A stretch of DNA of 64,000 bases from Pseudomonadales bacterium (GCA_013215055.1 JABSRQ010000015.1:27826-91825); one strand, 5' to 3'. Shown: positions 52,203 through 63,812, counted from the first letter of the stretch. Made by a program: numbers and translations. The notes: generated from the letters alone by a model not told the origin.

Positions 52203-55028
52203 ATGAACAATATAACCGTACGCGGTGCACGCACACACAACCTTAAAAATATCAATATTGATATTCCCAGAGATAAATTGGTGGTGATCACAGGGCTCTC
52301 AGGCTCGGGTAAATCATCCCTGGCCTTTGATACGCTATATGCCGAGGGCCAACGTCGCTATGTAGAATCGCTATCAACCTATGCACGCCAATTTCTATCC
52401 ATGATGGAAAAACCCGATGTCGATCATATCGAAGGTTTATCGCCAGCCATATCCATAGAGCAAAAATCCACCTCGCATAACCCCAGATCTACGGTAGGTA
52501 CCACCACTGAAATTTATGACTACCTGCGCTTATTATTTTCCAGGGTCGGTGAACCGCGCTGCCCAACTCACGACCTTGCTCTTTCTGCTCAAACCATCAG
52601 CCAGATGGTTGATGCCGTGCTTGCCCTACCAGAAGGGAAGAAATGCATGTTACTGGCCCCTGTCATCAAAGACAGAAAAGGTGAACACCTGCATATCTTT
52701 GAAAGCCTACGCGCCCAGGGTTTTGTTCGGGTGCGCATCGACGGCATCATTGTAGATTTAGATGACACACCGAAGCTGGATAAAAAGAAAAAACACACTA
52801 TTGAGGTGGTGGTAGACCGTTTTAAGGTAAGAGAAGACCTGCAGACTCGACTTGCAGAATCCTTTGAAACGGCTATTGAACTGTCAGAAGGCCTGGCACT
52901 TATTTGCTCCATGGACGACAGCTTTGACGACCTGGTTTTTTCTTCTCGTTTTGCCTGCCCAGAATGTGGCCACAGCATTAGAGAATTAGAACCTCGCTTG
53001 TTTTCATTTAATAACCCCTTTGGGGCCTGCCCCGATTGTGACGGCTTGGGTGTGAAACAGTATTTTGATGAAAGCCGCATCGTTTTACATCCAGAATCCA
53101 GTCTTGCAGCCGGTGCCATTAAAGGCTGGGACAGGCGCTCCGTTTATTATTTCCATATGCTCACATCTTTAGCCAATCATTTTGGCTTCAATACCGACAC
53201 ACCGTATGAAGAGCTCTCACAAAAACACCGAGACGTCATATTAAAAGGCAGTGGCACAGAAGAAATCTTGTTCAGCTATGTCAATGACCGTGGCGATATT
53301 TACCAAAAAACCCATGCTTTTGAAGGCATTATGCCAAATTTTGAACGACGCTACCGTGATACCGAGTCACAAATGGTCAGGGAAGATCTAAGTAAATATC
53401 TTTCAGTACATCAATGCCCTCTATGTGATGGATCTAGATTAAATCAAGATGCACGGCATGTTTTCATTGATACTCAGCGTATTTCCGATATTACCGCCCT
53501 GCCTGTGGGTGAAGCGTTTACCTATTTTAGCCAGTTAACTTTCCAGGGGAGCAAGGCACAAATTGCCGACAAAATACTGAAAGAAGTACGAGATCGCTTA
53601 AACTTCCTGGTTGATGTTGGCCTTAACTACTTAACCCTAGACCGCAGCGCCGATACACTTTCCGGCGGTGAGGCTCAACGCATTCGCCTTGCCAGTCAAA
53701 TTGGTGCGGGTTTAGTTGGAGTTATGTACATCCTTGATGAGCCATCGATTGGCTTACACCAGCGAGATAATGCACGCCTGCTCAATACGCTTAAGCATTT
53801 ACGTGACATTGGCAATACAGTCATAGTTGTTGAGCACGATGAAGAAGCCATACGTGAGGCCGACTTTGTTATTGATATAGGTCCCGCCGCGGGTGTTCAC
53901 GGTGGGGAAATAGTGGCTTCCGGCACCTTTGAAGACATCCTTGCCAACCCCAACTCCCTTACCGGCCAGTATTTATCTGGAGCTAAGCAAATCAGGGCGC
54001 CATCCAAACCGCGCACCTTTAATGCCGAACACACCCTAAAACTCTCGGGAGCGCGAGGCAACAACTTACAACATGTTGACCTTGAAATCCCGCTAGGCTT
54101 ATTTACATGCATCACCGGCGTGTCTGGTTCGGGAAAATCAACATTAATCAATAGCACCCTTTATCCCATTGCCGCAACGGAATTAAACGGAGCAACAACA
54201 CTTAAGCCCGCACCTTACGACACAATAACCGGCCTTGAACATATTGATAAATGCATTGATATCGATCAAAGCCCCATAGGCCGAACCCCAAGATCCAATC
54301 CTGCAACCTACACGGGCATCTTTACTCCAATCAGAGAGCTCTTTGCAGGCACGCATGAAGCGCGCTCAAGAGGTTATAAAGCTGGCCGTTTCAGCTTCAA
54401 TGTTAAAGGTGGACGCTGTGAATCCTGCCACGGAGATGGCGTCACCAAAGTAGAAATGCATTTTCTACCGGACGTCTATGTCAGCTGTGATGTATGCAAA
54501 GGTAAACGTTATAATCGCGAAACCCTAGATATTCGCTACAAAGGCAAAAGTATTGACCAATGCCTAAGCATGACCATCGAAGAAGCAGCTGAATTCTTCC
54601 AACATATCCCTGCAATCAGTCGCAAGCTTCAAACCCTTATGGATGTGGGCCTGTCATACATCTGCCTAGGACAAGCTGCCACAACCTTATCAGGAGGTGA
54701 AGCACAGCGGGTTAAGTTGTCCAAGGAGCTATCGAAACGTGACACAGGTCAAACCCTCTATATCCTGGATGAACCTACTACCGGCCTACACTTTCATGAT
54801 ATAAAACAGCTTCTTGATGTTTTACATGACCTCAGAGATAAAGGTAATTCAATCGTGGTGATAGAACATAATCTGGATGTCATTAAAACCGCTGATTGGG
54901 TTATAGATCTTGGCCCTGAAGGTGGCAGCGGCGGCGGAAAAATTATCGCAACTGGCACACCAGAGCAGGTCAGCAACAATAAAGCCTCACATACAGGGCA
55001 CTTCCTAAAGACCCTGTTAACCCAATAA
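52203..55028 (+). CDS. uvrA: Excinuclease ABC subunit A
   Basis: UvrA is the damage-sensing ATPase of nucleotide excision repair. The 941 residues include two ABC modules: Walker [15 protein letters not shown] (near 30) and [14 protein letters not shown] (near 640), signatures [11 protein letters not shown] and [11 protein letters not shown], and Walker B regions [11 protein letters not shown] and [11 protein letters not shown]. Zinc modules show [10 protein letters not shown] with CPDCDGLG, and CESCHGDGV with [13 protein letters not shown] 52203 is the start. No clear LexA box was found in the 160-base spacer shared with ssb. Confidence 0.97.
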   Translation: MNNITVRGARTHNLKNINIDIPRDKLVVITGLSGSGKSSLAFDTLYAEGQRRYVESLSTYARQFLSMMEKPDVDHIEGLSPAISIEQKSTSHNPRSTVGTTTEIYDYLRLLFSRVGEPRCPTHDLALSAQTISQMVDAVLALPEGKKCMLLAPVIKDRKGEHLHIFESLRAQGFVRVRIDGIIVDLDDTPKLDKKKKHTIEVVVDRFKVREDLQTRLAESFETAIELSEGLALICSMDDSFDDLVFSSRFACPECGHSIRELEPRLFSFNNPFGACPDCDGLGVKQYFDESRIVLHPESSLAAGAIKGWDRRSVYYFHMLTSLANHFGFNTDTPYEELSQKHRDVILKGSGTEEILFSYVNDRGDIYQKTHAFEGIMPNFERRYRDTESQMVREDLSKYLSVHQCPLCDGSRLNQDARHVFIDTQRISDITALPVGEAFTYFSQLTFQGSKAQIADKILKEVRDRLNFLVDVGLNYLTLDRSADTLSGGEAQRIRLASQIGAGLVGVMYILDEPSIGLHQRDNARLLNTLKHLRDIGNTVIVVEHDEEAIREADFVIDIGPAAGVHGGEIVASGTFEDILANPNSLTGQYLSGAKQIRAPSKPRTFNAEHTLKLSGARGNNLQHVDLEIPLGLFTCITGVSGSGKSTLINSTLYPIAATELNGATTLKPAPYDTITGLEHIDKCIDIDQSPIGRTPRSNPATYTGIFTPIRELFAGTHEARSRGYKAGRFSFNVKGGRCESCHGDGVTKVEMHFLPDVYVSCDVCKGKRYNRETLDIRYKGKSIDQCLSMTIEEAAEFFQHIPAISRKLQTLMDVGLSYICLGQAATTLSGGEAQRVKLSKELSKRDTGQTLYILDEPTTGLHFHDIKQLLDVLHDLRDKGNSIVVIEHNLDVIKTADWVIDLGPEGGSGGGKIIATGTPEQVSNNKASHTGHFLKTLLTQ

Positions 55029-55082
55029 AATCAGCTCCACTCTTATGCAGGTTGCCTACTCATGGCAACCCTGTAATAGCAG

Positions 55083-55117
55083 GCATAAAAAAAGACGCTT
55101 GCGCGTCTTTTTTATGC
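55083..55117. terminator. Bidirectional terminator between uvrA and rplQ
   Basis: GCATAAAAAAAGACGC and GCGTCTTTTTTATGC form a hairpin with T runs on both strands. It lies between the convergent uvrA and rplQ genes and can stop both transcripts. Confidence 0.9.
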
Positions 55118-55133
55118 TACCTATGCAGGAAGA

Positions 55134-55520
55134 TTACTCTTCGTCATCTTCTACATCAGCTACAGGGCGATCAACAAGCTCAACATAAGCCATAGGTGCA
55201 TTATCACCAGAACGGAAACCGGCCTTCATGATACGCAGGTAACCACCTGGACGAGCTTGGTATCTAGGACCTAACTCAGAGAACAGTTTACCAACTGCTT
55301 CTTTGCTGCGCAGACGATCAAACGCCAAGCGACGGTTTTGTACAGAGTCTTCTTTTGCCAAAGTAATCAGAGGCTCAGCAACACGACGTAATTCTTTTGC
55401 TTTAGGCAAAGTTGTTTTGATCAACTCATGCTCAAACAAAGAGATTGCCATGTTTTGGAACATGGCTTTACGATGTGAAGCGTTTCTGTTTAATTGACGG
55501 CCACTATGACGATGACGCAT
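55134..55520 (-). CDS. rplQ: 50S ribosomal protein L17
   Basis: L17 binds 23S rRNA at the exit side of the large subunit. The start [17 protein letters not shown] is diagnostic, and the rest fits: [20 protein letters not shown] and [16 protein letters not shown] near the end. The tail is acidic (VADVEDDEE). It is the last gene of the alpha operon, 60 bases after rpoA, and is followed by a terminator. Confidence 0.97.
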   Translation of the reverse strand: MRHRHSGRQLNRNASHRKAMFQNMAISLFEHELIKTTLPKAKELRRVAEPLITLAKEDSVQNRRLAFDRLRSKEAVGKLFSELGPRYQARPGGYLRIMKAGFRSGDNAPMAYVELVDRPVADVEDDEE

Positions 55521-55580
55521 GATTTTTTATCCTATAACTATCGTTGCTATCGCAGCAATATTTTAATTTCAATCTGACGA

Positions 55581-56585
55581 TTAGCGCATTAATACGCGAT
55601 CGTCATTTTTCAATACCGCTGGAGGCCAAGTTTCCAGGCGCATGCCCAGATGTAAACCACGGCTCTGTAATACGTCTTTAATTTCAGTTAAAGATTTCTT
55701 ACCCAGATTCGGCGTTTTTAATAATTCAACTTCAGTGCACTGAACCAGATCACCGATGTAGTAGATATTCTCAGCTTTCAGACAATTCGCAGAACGCACT
55801 GTAAGCTCAAGATCATCAACTGGACGTAGCAGCATAGGATCGAATTCTTCTTCCTCTTCCTCTGCTTCGCTTTCAGCTTCACTTTCCAGATTTACGAATG
55901 CAGCCAATTGCTGTTGCAAGATAGTTGCAGCCCGGCGAATCGCTTCTTCAGGATCAATAGTACCATTGGTCTCAAGATCTAGAACCAGCTTATCTAAATC
56001 TGTGCGTTGCTCAACACGAGCAGACTCAACAGAATAAGATACGCGAGTAACCGGTGTAAAAGATGCATCAAGCTGCAGCTTGCCAATGGCACGCGTCTCA
56101 TCTTCATCACTGATACGAGAATCAGCAGAAGAATAACCACGACCACGTACTACAGTCAGTTTCATGTTGACTTCGCTACCTTCAGACAAAGTTGCGATAA
56201 CATGTTCTGGATTTTTGATCTCAACATCATGATCAACCTGAATATCACCAGCGGTGACAACACCAGGACCTTTTTTGCTTAAAGTCAGCACTGCTTCGTC
56301 TTTTTCGTGCATAACGATAGCAACACCCTTTAAATTCAAAAGGATTTGAATAACATCTTCGCTTAAGCCTTCTACACTGCTGTATTCATGCAGCACACCG
56401 TCGATTTCAACTTCGGTGATGGCACAGCCTGGCATAGACGATAGGAGGATGCGACGAAGCGCATTCCCTAAAGTATGGCCAAAGCCTCGCTCCAAAGGTT
56501 CTAAAACAACCCTTGCGTGAGTAGGCTCGAATTCTTCTACGTTAATGACATTTGGTGTCAAAAAATCTGTAACAGAACTTCCCAT
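55581..56585 (-). CDS. rpoA: RNA polymerase alpha subunit
   Basis: The alpha subunit nucleates RNA polymerase assembly and contacts activators and UP elements. The N-terminal domain has [18 protein letters not shown]; the C-terminal domain has [16 protein letters not shown] and [16 protein letters not shown]. The linker between them carries an unusual acidic stretch ([17 protein letters not shown], about residues 230-246), longer than the Ala-rich E. coli version. The frame reaches 56603, but ATG 56585 (MGSSVTDF) has AGGAG at good spacing and matches the family start. It lies between rpsD and rplQ. Confidence 0.96.
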   Translation of the reverse strand: MGSSVTDFLTPNVINVEEFEPTHARVVLEPLERGFGHTLGNALRRILLSSMPGCAITEVEIDGVLHEYSSVEGLSEDVIQILLNLKGVAIVMHEKDEAVLTLSKKGPGVVTAGDIQVDHDVEIKNPEHVIATLSEGSEVNMKLTVVRGRGYSSADSRISDEDETRAIGKLQLDASFTPVTRVSYSVESARVEQRTDLDKLVLDLETNGTIDPEEAIRRAATILQQQLAAFVNLESEAESEAEEEEEEFDPMLLRPVDDLELTVRSANCLKAENIYYIGDLVQCTEVELLKTPNLGKKSLTEIKDVLQSRGLHLGMRLETWPPAVLKNDDRVLMR

Positions 56586-56618
56586 AACTGCTCCTATCCT
56601 CAATCAGTCCGTCAATGT

Positions 56619-57239
56619 TTACTTAGAGTACAATTCGACAATCAGGTTCTCGTTGATCTCTGCTGGAAGATCATCACGCTCTGGATAACGCTTAAACGTG
56701 CCTTCTAAAGAAGAAGCGTTCACATCAATCCAATCTACGTCAGAACGCTGTGCAGCGATTTCTAATGCGTTTTTAATACGTAACTGCGTCTTAGACTTTT
56801 CACGTACAGCAATTACATCACCTTCTTTAACATTGTAAGAAGCGATGTTAACTGCCTGGCCGTTTACAGTGATGGCTTTATGAGACACCAACTGACGTGA
56901 TTCAGCACGTGTAGAGCCAAAACCCATACGGTAAACAACGTTATCTAAACGACATTCTAAAAGACGTAACAAGTTTTCACCTGTGGCACCTTTTAAACGT
57001 GCAGATTCTTTATAGTAGTTACGGAACTGTTTTTCAAGTACACCGTAGATACGACGAACTTTTTGCTTCTCACGTAACTGAACACCGTAATCAGACAAAC
57101 GACCGCGACGGGCGCCGTGCTGACCTGGCGCTGTTTCTAATTTACACTTGCTGTCTAAAGCGCGTACACCACTTTTTAAGAATAAGTCTGTGCCTTCGCG
57201 ACGCGCCAACTTACAGGTAGGGCCGATATAACGTGCCAT
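56619..57239 (-). CDS. rpsD: 30S ribosomal protein S4
   Basis: S4 is a primary 16S rRNA-binding protein that starts 30S assembly; in E. coli it also represses the alpha operon by binding its mRNA. The 206 residues show [34 protein letters not shown] and the S4 fold [19 protein letters not shown]. Place between rpsK and rpoA is standard. The C-terminus [13 protein letters not shown] is typical. Confidence 0.97.
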   Translation of the reverse strand: MARYIGPTCKLARREGTDLFLKSGVRALDSKCKLETAPGQHGARRGRLSDYGVQLREKQKVRRIYGVLEKQFRNYYKESARLKGATGENLLRLLECRLDNVVYRMGFGSTRAESRQLVSHKAITVNGQAVNIASYNVKEGDVIAVREKSKTQLRIKNALEIAAQRSDVDWIDVNASSLEGTFKRYPERDDLPAEINENLIVELYSK

Positions 57240-57262
57240 TTTCTATCTCCTGAATTAAGTTA

Positions 57263-57652
57263 TTAAACGCGACGTTTCTTGGCGGGTCTACAGCCATTAT
57301 GCGCGATAGGTGTAACGTCTTTAATTGTGGTGATTTTGAAACCACAGTTATTCAACGCACGAACAGAAGATTCACGACCAGGACCTGGACCTTTCACTTC
57401 TACTTCCAAGTTTTTCAGACCGAATTCCAGAGCGGCATTACCAGCGCGCTCAGCCGCAACCTGCGCCGCAAAAGGCGTAGATTTACGTGAACCACGGAAA
57501 CCAGAACCACCAGCAGTAGCCCAGCTCAGTGCGTTACCGTTACGGTCAGTGATCGTAATGATTGTATTGTTAAAAGAAGCGTGGATGTGCGCAATGCCAT
57601 CAACAACATTCTTTTTAACTTTTTTTCTAGCCTTAGTAGTTGGCTTAGCCAT
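57263..57652 (-). CDS. rpsK: 30S ribosomal protein S11
   Basis: S11 lines the platform of the small subunit near the mRNA exit. The 129 residues show [40 protein letters not shown] and the basic end [12 protein letters not shown], all standard for S11. It lies 30 bases after rpsM and 23 before rpsD. Confidence 0.97.
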   Translation of the reverse strand: MAKPTTKARKKVKKNVVDGIAHIHASFNNTIITITDRNGNALSWATAGGSGFRGSRKSTPFAAQVAAERAGNAALEFGLKNLEVEVKGPGPGRESSVRALNNCGFKITTIKDVTPIAHNGCRPAKKRRV

Positions 57653-57682
57653 GATAATACCCTAGCAATCTCTGCGGTTAGC

Positions 57683-58039
57683 TTACTTACGAATCGGTTT
57701 ACGCGGACCCTTACGGGTACGTGCATTCGTTTTCGTACGTTGACCACGAAGAGGCAGGTTTTTACGATGGCGCACGCCACGGTTACAACCAAGGTCAAGT
57801 AAGCGCTTGATATTCATATTTACTTCACGACGAAGATCACCTTCAACAGTAAGTTTGGCAACTTCGCTACGTAATTTATCCAAAATATCTTCGGATAAAT
57901 CACTCATTTTGGTCGCTGTATCGATTCCTACAGCTGCACATAACTGCTTTGCAGTTGTGCGGCCGACACCAAAGACGTAAGTCAATGAAATCACAGCGTG
58001 TTTGTTATCTGGTATGTTGACACCGGCAATACGAGCCAT
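57683..58039 (-). CDS. rpsM: 30S ribosomal protein S13
   Basis: S13 contacts P-site tRNA and L5 at the head of the small subunit. The 118 residues begin [20 protein letters not shown] and contain [20 protein letters not shown] near the end. It is the first gene of the alpha operon; a good promoter lies in the spacer upstream. In E. coli the S4-binding pseudoknot lies in this leader, but I did not model it here. Confidence 0.97.
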   Translation of the reverse strand: MARIAGVNIPDNKHAVISLTYVFGVGRTTAKQLCAAVGIDTATKMSDLSEDILDKLRSEVAKLTVEGDLRREVNMNIKRLLDLGCNRGVRHRKNLPLRGQRTKTNARTRKGPRKPIRK

Positions 58040-58078
58040 TCAACTATCTCCAACGTTATGTTTTTGCGAAAGGCGCGC

Positions 58079-58107
58079 AATATAGCGCCTGATTACTCAA
58101 AAATCAA
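58079..58107 (-). promoter_or_regulatory. Promoter of the alpha operon (rpsM)
   Basis: On the minus strand TTGATT (58107-58102) and TATATT (58084-58079) are separated by exactly 17 bases; the -10 matches 5 of 6 bases. It lies between rpmJ and rpsM, where the alpha operon promoter is expected, and gives a leader of about 33 bases. Confidence 0.7.
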
Positions 58108-58130
58108 CCAATTTTATGTACTGAGCTATT

Positions 58131-58247
58131 TTAGCCTTGACGTTGCTTGTGACGAGGCTCTGTTTTACAGATCACTCGAACAACACCTTTACGCTTAACA
58201 ACTTTACAGTTACGACAAATTTTCTTAACAGAAGCACGTACTTTCAT
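58131..58247 (-). CDS. rpmJ: 50S ribosomal protein L36
   Basis: This 38-residue zinc-ribbon protein of the large subunit begins [20 protein letters not shown] and ends in [13 protein letters not shown]. It keeps the full set of zinc ligands, CxxC (residues 11 and 14), Cys 27 and His 33, so it is the zinc-binding type. It lies between secY and rpsM as in most gammaproteobacteria. Confidence 0.95.
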   Translation of the reverse strand: MKVRASVKKICRNCKVVKRKGVVRVICKTEPRHKQRQG

Positions 58248-58302
58248 CGTGTTTCTCCACTCTAGTTACAGCGCGAACGCTTATGAACTTAAGACTGAAC
58301 GA

Positions 58303-58339
58303 GTAGCACTAAGGCTGATTTATCAGCCTGAAGTGCTAC
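58303..58339 (-). other. Long hairpin between secY and rpmJ
   Basis: GTAGCACT (58303-58310) pairs with AGTGCTAC (58332-58339), and inside it GGCTGAT (58313-58319) pairs with ATCAGCC (58322-58328). The stem begins 3 bases after the secY stop. No U run follows. It could slow transcription or mark an RNA cleavage point that lowers rpmJ relative to secY. Confidence 0.6.
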
Positions 58340-58342
58340 GGA

Positions 58343-59653
58343 TCAGGATTGTAAGTTTGCTTTTTTCATCAGTCCATCGTACTGCTGAGAAAGCAAATGT
58401 GATTGAACCTGAGCCATGAAATCCATCACAACTACAACTACAATCAACAATGATGTACCGCCTAAATAAAACGGAACATTAAATGCCACAACCAGGAACT
58501 GCGGCAATAAACAAACCAAGGCGATATAGGCAGAGCCGAATAGTGTTAAACGTGTTAACACCTTATCGATATAGTTTGCCGTTTGTTCACCTGGGCGAAT
58601 ACCGGGTAGGAATGCGCCTGAGCGTTTCAAGTTTTCTGCAACTTCTTTCGGGTTAAACATCAACGCCGTGTAGAAGAAACAGAAGAATACTATCAACACT
58701 GTAAACAAAATAATATTCAGTGGTTGACCAGGGCCAATCATAAAGGCCATGTCCTGCATCCAGCTCATATTTTCAGATGAACCGCCAAACCACTGTGCAA
58801 TCGATGCAGGGAACAACAAAATGCTCGATGCAAATATTGCGGGAATAACCCCTGCCATATTTATTTTTAATGGCAAATGACTAGTCTGTGCTTGCATCAT
58901 GCGACGGCCTTGTTGGCGTTTCGCATAATTAATAGTAATTCTACGCTGACCTCGTTCAATACGAATAATCAACCAGATCACAACAAACGCAATCACTAGC
59001 ACTGATAATAATACCAGGATATTTAACTCACCCTGTCTTGCTTGCTCTATCGACTGCACAATAGCAGACGGTAGACCTGCAACAATACCAGCAAATATAA
59101 GCATCGAGATGCCATTGCCGATACCACGTTCGGTAATTTGCTCACCCAGCCACATCATAAAGACCGCGCCTGTTACCAGCGAACAAACAGCTACAAAGAT
59201 CGTCACAACACCGCTATCGAAGAATAACCCCTGAGAGGCCATCCCTACTGACATACCTGTTGCTTGAACGAGGGCTAAAGCCACCGTAAAATAACGCGTA
59301 TATTGCGAAATCTTACGTCGACCTGATTCACCTTCTTTCTTAAGCTGCTCTAACTGTGGGCTTACTGCCGTCATCAGCTGCATTATGATGGATGCAGAGA
59401 TATAAGGCATGATACCCAGAGCTAAAATACTCATACGCTCAAGGGCACCGCCCGAGAACATATTAAATAAACCGAGAATCGTGTCAGAATTCTGATTAAA
59501 CAGAGCATCCAACTGTACAGGGTTAATGCCCGGTACCGGGATGTGTGTGCCTATCCTATAGACAACCAAGGCCAGGAAGAGAAACTTGAGTCGCGTTAAC
59601 AACTCACTAATACCTGCTTGATTGCCTAAATTTGGCATGGACTGCTTAGCCAT
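58343..59653 (-). CDS. secY: Preprotein translocase subunit SecY
   Basis: SecY is the channel of the Sec translocon in the inner membrane. The 436 residues show ten hydrophobic segments and the signatures [13 protein letters not shown] (N-terminal), [33 protein letters not shown] and the cytosolic loop [20 protein letters not shown] with [14 protein letters not shown]. It lies between rplO and rpmJ at the end of the spc operon. Confidence 0.97.
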   Translation of the reverse strand: MAKQSMPNLGNQAGISELLTRLKFLFLALVVYRIGTHIPVPGINPVQLDALFNQNSDTILGLFNMFSGGALERMSILALGIMPYISASIIMQLMTAVSPQLEQLKKEGESGRRKISQYTRYFTVALALVQATGMSVGMASQGLFFDSGVVTIFVAVCSLVTGAVFMMWLGEQITERGIGNGISMLIFAGIVAGLPSAIVQSIEQARQGELNILVLLSVLVIAFVVIWLIIRIERGQRRITINYAKRQQGRRMMQAQTSHLPLKINMAGVIPAIFASSILLFPASIAQWFGGSSENMSWMQDMAFMIGPGQPLNIILFTVLIVFFCFFYTALMFNPKEVAENLKRSGAFLPGIRPGEQTANYIDKVLTRLTLFGSAYIALVCLLPQFLVVAFNVPFYLGGTSLLIVVVVVMDFMAQVQSHLLSQQYDGLMKKANLQS

Positions 59654-59676
59654 AATCCGTCTCTTTAGTTCTTAAT

Positions 59677-60123
59677 TTAAGCTTCTACTTTGCCGCCAGC
59701 AGCTTCGATAGCAGCCAGTGCGCCTTTAGACACACGTAGCCCCTTCAAAGATACTGCCTTAGTCACATCACCAGACAACATTACTTTAACGTTTCTGATG
59801 TGTTGACCAATAATATCCGCTTCTTTTAGTGCAGCTACGTCGATCACGTCGGCATTTACTGCATTTAGCTCAGAAGTACGAACTTCTGTACTTACACGCG
59901 ATACACGTGAAGTGAAACCAAATTTAGGTAAACGCTTCTGTAATGGCATCTGGCCACCCTCGAAACCTGGGATCGTATGACCACCAGAACGAGATTTTTG
60001 ACCTTTATGACCGCGACCACAGGTTTTACCCGTACCGCTGCCGATGCCACGACCAACACGCTTGCGTGTTTTTATCGCGCCATCGGCGCGAGACATTGTA
60101 TTTAAACGCATTACTTCAGTCAT
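59677..60123 (-). CDS. rplO: 50S ribosomal protein L15
   Basis: L15 is a late-assembly protein of the large subunit. The 148 residues include [20 protein letters not shown] and [19 protein letters not shown] kept ATG 60123 because GAGGA lies 7 bases upstream; an inner ATG ([11 protein letters not shown]) at 60111 is the E. coli-like start. It follows rpmD by 3 bases and precedes secY by 23. Confidence 0.95.
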   Translation of the reverse strand: MTEVMRLNTMSRADGAIKTRKRVGRGIGSGTGKTCGRGHKGQKSRSGGHTIPGFEGGQMPLQKRLPKFGFTSRVSRVSTEVRTSELNAVNADVIDVAALKEADIIGQHIRNVKVMLSGDVTKAVSLKGLRVSKGALAAIEAAGGKVEA

Positions 60124-60126
60124 GCT

Positions 60127-60312
60127 TTATTCCTCAACACTTAGCAAGTAACTTGCTTTGTTGATCATGCCACGAACTGATGGAGTGTCTTCCACTTCAG
60201 CAGTTTGGCCTATTTTGCGTAAGCCCAGGCCTGCAACGCAAGCTCTGTGTGATTTTAATCGACCTGCAGTAGAGCGATTAAGAGTCACTTTGATCATTTT
60301 CTTGTCAGCCAT
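60127..60312 (-). CDS. rpmD: 50S ribosomal protein L30
   Basis: A 61-residue protein of the large subunit. [20 protein letters not shown], then [19 protein letters not shown] and [15 protein letters not shown], fit L30. It lies 11 bases after rpsE. The ribosome-binding site of rplO lies over its last codons. Confidence 0.96.
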   Translation of the reverse strand: MADKKMIKVTLNRSTAGRLKSHRACVAGLGLRKIGQTAEVEDTPSVRGMINKASYLLSVEE

Positions 60313-60323
60313 TGCTCTAACCC

Positions 60324-60833
60324 TTAAAGAATGTCGTCTACAGCTTTGCCACGTTTAGCAGCAACGCGCTCAGGCGAGGTAGTTGCAGCCAAGCCGTTAA
60401 CCGTAGCACGAACTACATTTACCGGATTAGTTGAACCATAACACTTCGCTAATACGTTATGTACGCCAGCCACTTCTAATACTGCACGCATCGCACCACC
60501 GGCAATTACACCAGTACCTTGCGAAGCTGGTTGCATGTATATTTTAGAAGCACCATGGCGCGCTTTAACTGCGTACTGGATAGTATCACCGTCTAGGTCA
60601 ACCTGGATAGTGTTACGACGTGCTGATTCCATTGCTTTTTGGATTGCAATTGGCACTTCACGCGCCTTGCCACGACCAAAACCAACTTTACCGTTGCCAT
60701 CACCCACTACAGCCAGAGCTGTGAAGCTAAAGATTCTACCACCTTTAACTACTTTAGATACGCGATTAACCTGAACCAGCTTTTCTTGTAAGCCGTCGGT
60801 TTGGGCGTCTTGCTGTCTTTTATCAAATGCCAT
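60324..60833 (-). CDS. rpsE: 30S ribosomal protein S5
   Basis: S5 contributes to decoding accuracy and helps unwind mRNA at the entry channel. The 169 residues include [39 protein letters not shown] and [20 protein letters not shown]. It lies 12 bases after rplR and 11 before rpmD. Confidence 0.97.
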   Translation of the reverse strand: MAFDKRQQDAQTDGLQEKLVQVNRVSKVVKGGRIFSFTALAVVGDGNGKVGFGRGKAREVPIAIQKAMESARRNTIQVDLDGDTIQYAVKARHGASKIYMQPASQGTGVIAGGAMRAVLEVAGVHNVLAKCYGSTNPVNVVRATVNGLAATTSPERVAAKRGKAVDDIL

Positions 60834-60845
60834 TGCTAATAACCT

Positions 60846-61196
60846 CTAGAATTGTAAGCCAGCTTCACGAGCTGCTTCAGCCAGGGCCTTAACACGGCCG
60901 TGATATTTATAACCACTACGATCAAAAGCTACTGACTCGATGCCAGCTTCTTTAGCGCGTTCTGCGATCAATTTACCTACAGCAGCTGCCGCAACGGCGT
61001 TGCTAGTTGCACCTGAACGTAGAGTTTTATCAACAGTTGATGCTTGAGCCAGAACTGTATCGCCCGCAGGAGAGATGATCTGAGCATAGATGTGCTGAGA
61101 AGAACGGTGAACCGTTAAACGATTAACACCCATTTCACGCATTTGAATCCGGGTGCGGCGCGCTCTGCGCAGTCTTGCAGTATTTTTATCGCTCAT
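60846..61196 (-). CDS. rplR: 50S ribosomal protein L18
   Basis: L18 binds 5S rRNA in the central protuberance with L5 and L25. The 116 residues include [40 protein letters not shown] and the end [20 protein letters not shown]. It lies 10 bases after rplF. Confidence 0.97.
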   Translation of the reverse strand: MSDKNTARLRRARRTRIQMREMGVNRLTVHRSSQHIYAQIISPAGDTVLAQASTVDKTLRSGATSNAVAAAAVGKLIAERAKEAGIESVAFDRSGYKYHGRVKALAEAAREAGLQF

Positions 61197-61206
61197 AACC
61201 TACCCC

Positions 61207-61734
61207 TTACTTCTTCTTAGCTTCTTTACGACGAACAAACTCGTCAGAATAACGAACACCCTTGCCTTTATAAGGCTCTGGCGGACGGAACGCACGGATT
61301 TCAGAAGCTACTTGGCCAACTTTTTGCTTGTCGGCGCCTTTGATAACAACTTCAGTTTGTGAAGGTGTTTCTGCAGTGATACCTTCAGGCAATGCGTAAT
61401 CTACCGGGTGAGAAAAACCCAGGGTCAGATTTATGCTTTTACCAGAAGCCTTGGCACGATAACCAACACCTATTAACTGCAACTTTTTCTCGAAACCTGT
61501 TGTCACACCAACAACCATATTATTAACTAAAGCACGGAAAGTACCGGCCATAGCCCAATCTTTATCGGTTTTTGGTACGAAGGTAAGCTTGCCATCTTCT
61601 TCTTTGATTTCCACAGATGCGTGAACTTCAAGATCTAAAGAGGCCTTGCCACCTTTAACAGTCAATTTCGAACCTTCCATAGTGACAGTTACGCCACTTG
61701 GAAGCTCAACCGGACTTTTTGCAACACGAGACAT
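61207..61734 (-). CDS. rplF: 50S ribosomal protein L6
   Basis: L6 binds 23S rRNA near the sarcin-ricin loop and factor-binding site. The 175 residues include [37 protein letters not shown] and the C-terminal [20 protein letters not shown]. It lies 33 bases after rpsH. Confidence 0.97.
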   Translation of the reverse strand: MSRVAKSPVELPSGVTVTMEGSKLTVKGGKASLDLEVHASVEIKEEDGKLTFVPKTDKDWAMAGTFRALVNNMVVGVTTGFEKKLQLIGVGYRAKASGKSINLTLGFSHPVDYALPEGITAETPSQTEVVIKGADKQKVGQVASEIRAFRPPEPYKGKGVRYSDEFVRRKEAKKK

Positions 61735-61767
61735 ATCAAATTTCTCTATAAATGAATGAACGTATTC

Positions 61768-62163
61768 TTAGAATACGTTACAGATAATTTCGCCGCCAAT
61801 GCTTTGGGCACGAGCTGCTCTATCAGTCAACAAACCTTTGTTTGTTGAAATAATCGAAATGCCTAAGCCGCCATTTACCTTTGGCAGATCGCCAGCCGGT
61901 TTATAAGAACGTAAACCTGGACGGCTTACACGCTTAATCATTTCAATTACTGGCTTGCCATCGAAATATTTCAATTCGATGCTTAACTCAGGCTTACCTT
62001 CAACTTCTACATTTTCAAAAGAAGTGATGTAACCTTCGTCCAACAATACCTGTGCTATAGCCGCTTTCTTGGTAGAAGCCGGCATAGATACTGTTTTCTT
62101 TTCCGCCATTTGGCCGTTACGGATACGGGTAAGCATATCTGCGATTGGATCTTGCATGCTCAT
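61768..62163 (-). CDS. rpsH: 30S ribosomal protein S8
   Basis: S8 binds the central domain of 16S rRNA; in E. coli it represses the spc operon at the L5 gene. The 131 residues begin [18 protein letters not shown] and contain [20 protein letters not shown] and the C-terminal GGEIICNVF. It lies 41 bases after rpsN. Confidence 0.97.
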   Translation of the reverse strand: MSMQDPIADMLTRIRNGQMAEKKTVSMPASTKKAAIAQVLLDEGYITSFENVEVEGKPELSIELKYFDGKPVIEMIKRVSRPGLRSYKPAGDLPKVNGGLGISIISTNKGLLTDRAARAQSIGGEIICNVF

Positions 62164-62204
62164 AATATTTACTCCGTGAGTACTATTAACAAGGTAAGCA
62201 AAGC

Positions 62205-62510
62205 TTACCAGCTAGCCTTAACCAAACCCGGAATATCACCCTGCATAGCATGATGACGAATTTGGTTACGGCACAGGCCGAATTTCTTATAAACGCCGTG
62301 AGGCCTACCCGTTAACGCGCAACGATTACGTTGACGTGCCGGAGAAGAATCTCTAGGCAGCTTTTGCAAAGCTTGCTGCGCATCCCATCTTTCTTCATCA
62401 GAAGAATGGATACTATTGATAGTTGCCTTCAGCGCCATACGTCTTTCAGCGTATTTTGCGACGGCTTTTGTACGCTTAACTTCACGCGCCTTCATCGATG
62501 CCTTTGCCAT
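62205..62510 (-). CDS. rpsN: 30S ribosomal protein S14
   Basis: The 101-residue S14 of the small-subunit head contains [20 protein letters not shown] and [20 protein letters not shown]. It lacks the two CxxC pairs of the zinc-binding S14 form, so it is the zinc-independent type. It lies 9 bases after rplE. Confidence 0.97.
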   Translation of the reverse strand: MAKASMKAREVKRTKAVAKYAERRMALKATINSIHSSDEERWDAQQALQKLPRDSSPARQRNRCALTGRPHGVYKKFGLCRNQIRHHAMQGDIPGLVKASW

Positions 62511-62519
62511 GCCTCTACC

Positions 62520-63062
62520 TTAACCTTTTAAAGGGAAGTTGAATGCACGAAGTAAAGCACGACCTTCATCGTCATTACGCGCAGTCGTGGTGATTGCAAT
62601 ATCTAAACCACGTAGCTTATCGATTTTATCATAATCAATTTCAGGAAAGATAATTTGCTCGGTTACACCCATAGCAAAGTTACCACGACCATCAAAAGAT
62701 TTAGGGCTAACGCCACGGAAATCGCGAATACGTGGAATAGCGATTGAGATCAAACGCTCCAGGAATTCATACATGCGATCTGAACGCAGTGTTACCTTAC
62801 AACCGATAGGCCAACCTTCACGAACTTTAAAACCCGCGATAGATTTACGTGCTTTTGTTGTAACAACTTTTTGGCCAGCAATAGCAGTTAAATCTCTTAC
62901 CGCATGCTCCATAACCTTCTTATCACCCAAGGCCTCACCCACACCCATATTCAGGGTGATTTTAGTTAAGCGTGGAACCTGCATGATATTATCAAGACCC
63001 AGCTCTTCTTTCAGCTTGGCTCTTAATTCGTTGTCGTATACTTCTTTTAAATGTGCCGCCAT
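62520..63062 (-). CDS. rplE: 50S ribosomal protein L5
   Basis: L5 binds 5S rRNA and contacts P-site tRNA. The 180 residues include [38 protein letters not shown] text ([18 protein letters not shown]) and [20 protein letters not shown] with the C-terminal [17 protein letters not shown]. In E. coli its leader carries the S8 repression site. It lies 11 bases after rplX. Confidence 0.97.
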   Translation of the reverse strand: MAAHLKEVYDNELRAKLKEELGLDNIMQVPRLTKITLNMGVGEALGDKKVMEHAVRDLTAIAGQKVVTTKARKSIAGFKVREGWPIGCKVTLRSDRMYEFLERLISIAIPRIRDFRGVSPKSFDGRGNFAMGVTEQIIFPEIDYDKIDKLRGLDIAITTTARNDDEGRALLRAFNFPLKG

Positions 63063-63073
63063 GGTTGGACCCC

Positions 63074-63388
63074 TTAAGCGTCAACAAGCGCGTTGTTCGA
63101 CTTGAAGAAGCGAACTTTTTTCTCGCCTTCAACACGGAAACCAACGCGGTCTGCTTTTTGAGTTTCGGGATTGTAGATAGCAACGTTAGAAACTTGAATT
63201 GCCGCTTCTTGCTCTACAATACCACCCGCCTGACCCATATTCGGGTTTGGCTTCTGGTGTTTCTTCACCAGATTGATGCCAGACACAACTAAGCGATTAT
63301 CGGTACGTACCTTAGATACTTTACCGCGTTTGCCTTTGTCTTTACCGGCGATCACAATGACTTCGTCATCTTTTTTGATCTTTAACAT
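63074..63388 (-). CDS. rplX: 50S ribosomal protein L24
   Basis: L24 starts assembly of the large subunit near the exit tunnel. The KOW motif is visible in [20 protein letters not shown], followed by [14 protein letters not shown]. The frame could open at TTG 63394, but ATG 63388 (MLKIKKDDE) has GAGGA upstream and fits the family, so I chose it (104 residues). It lies 24 bases after rplN. Confidence 0.96.
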   Translation of the reverse strand: MLKIKKDDEVIVIAGKDKGKRGKVSKVRTDNRLVVSGINLVKKHQKPNPNMGQAGGIVEQEAAIQVSNVAIYNPETQKADRVGFRVEGEKKVRFFKSNNALVDA

Positions 63389-63412
63389 GACCAATCCTCA
63401 GCTAATCTTTGA

Positions 63413-63781
63413 CTACAGAACTTCTGGAGCCAAAGATACAATTTTCATAAATTTCTGTGTACGCAGTTCGCGTGTCACAGGGCCAAAGATACGTGTGCCT
63501 ATCGGCGCGTCTGCAGCGTTCAAAAGAACAGCCGCATTGTCGTCGAAGCGAATCGAAGAACCATCAGAGCGACGAACGCCCTTGCGAGTGCGAACAACAA
63601 CAGCGTTCATCACTTGGCCTTTTTTCACTTTACCACGTGGAATGGCTTCCTTTACGGTAACTTTAATAATGTCGCCAACACGTGCATAGCGACGGTGTGA
63701 GCCACCTAATACTTTGATACACATAACTCGGCGTGCGCCAGAGTTATCTGCAACATCTAAATATGATTGTGTTTGAATCAT
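63413..63781 (-). CDS. rplN: 50S ribosomal protein L14
   Basis: L14 sits at the subunit interface. The 122 residues start [20 protein letters not shown] and contain [20 protein letters not shown] and [18 protein letters not shown] text ([15 protein letters not shown]). The gene follows rpsQ by 31 bases at the start of the visible part of the spc operon. Confidence 0.97.
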   Translation of the reverse strand: MIQTQSYLDVADNSGARRVMCIKVLGGSHRRYARVGDIIKVTVKEAIPRGKVKKGQVMNAVVVRTRKGVRRSDGSSIRFDDNAAVLLNAADAPIGTRIFGPVTRELRTQKFMKIVSLAPEVL

Positions 63782-63812
63782 TGTTTAGCCTCTATGCCTA
63801 TGCAATTACTCG

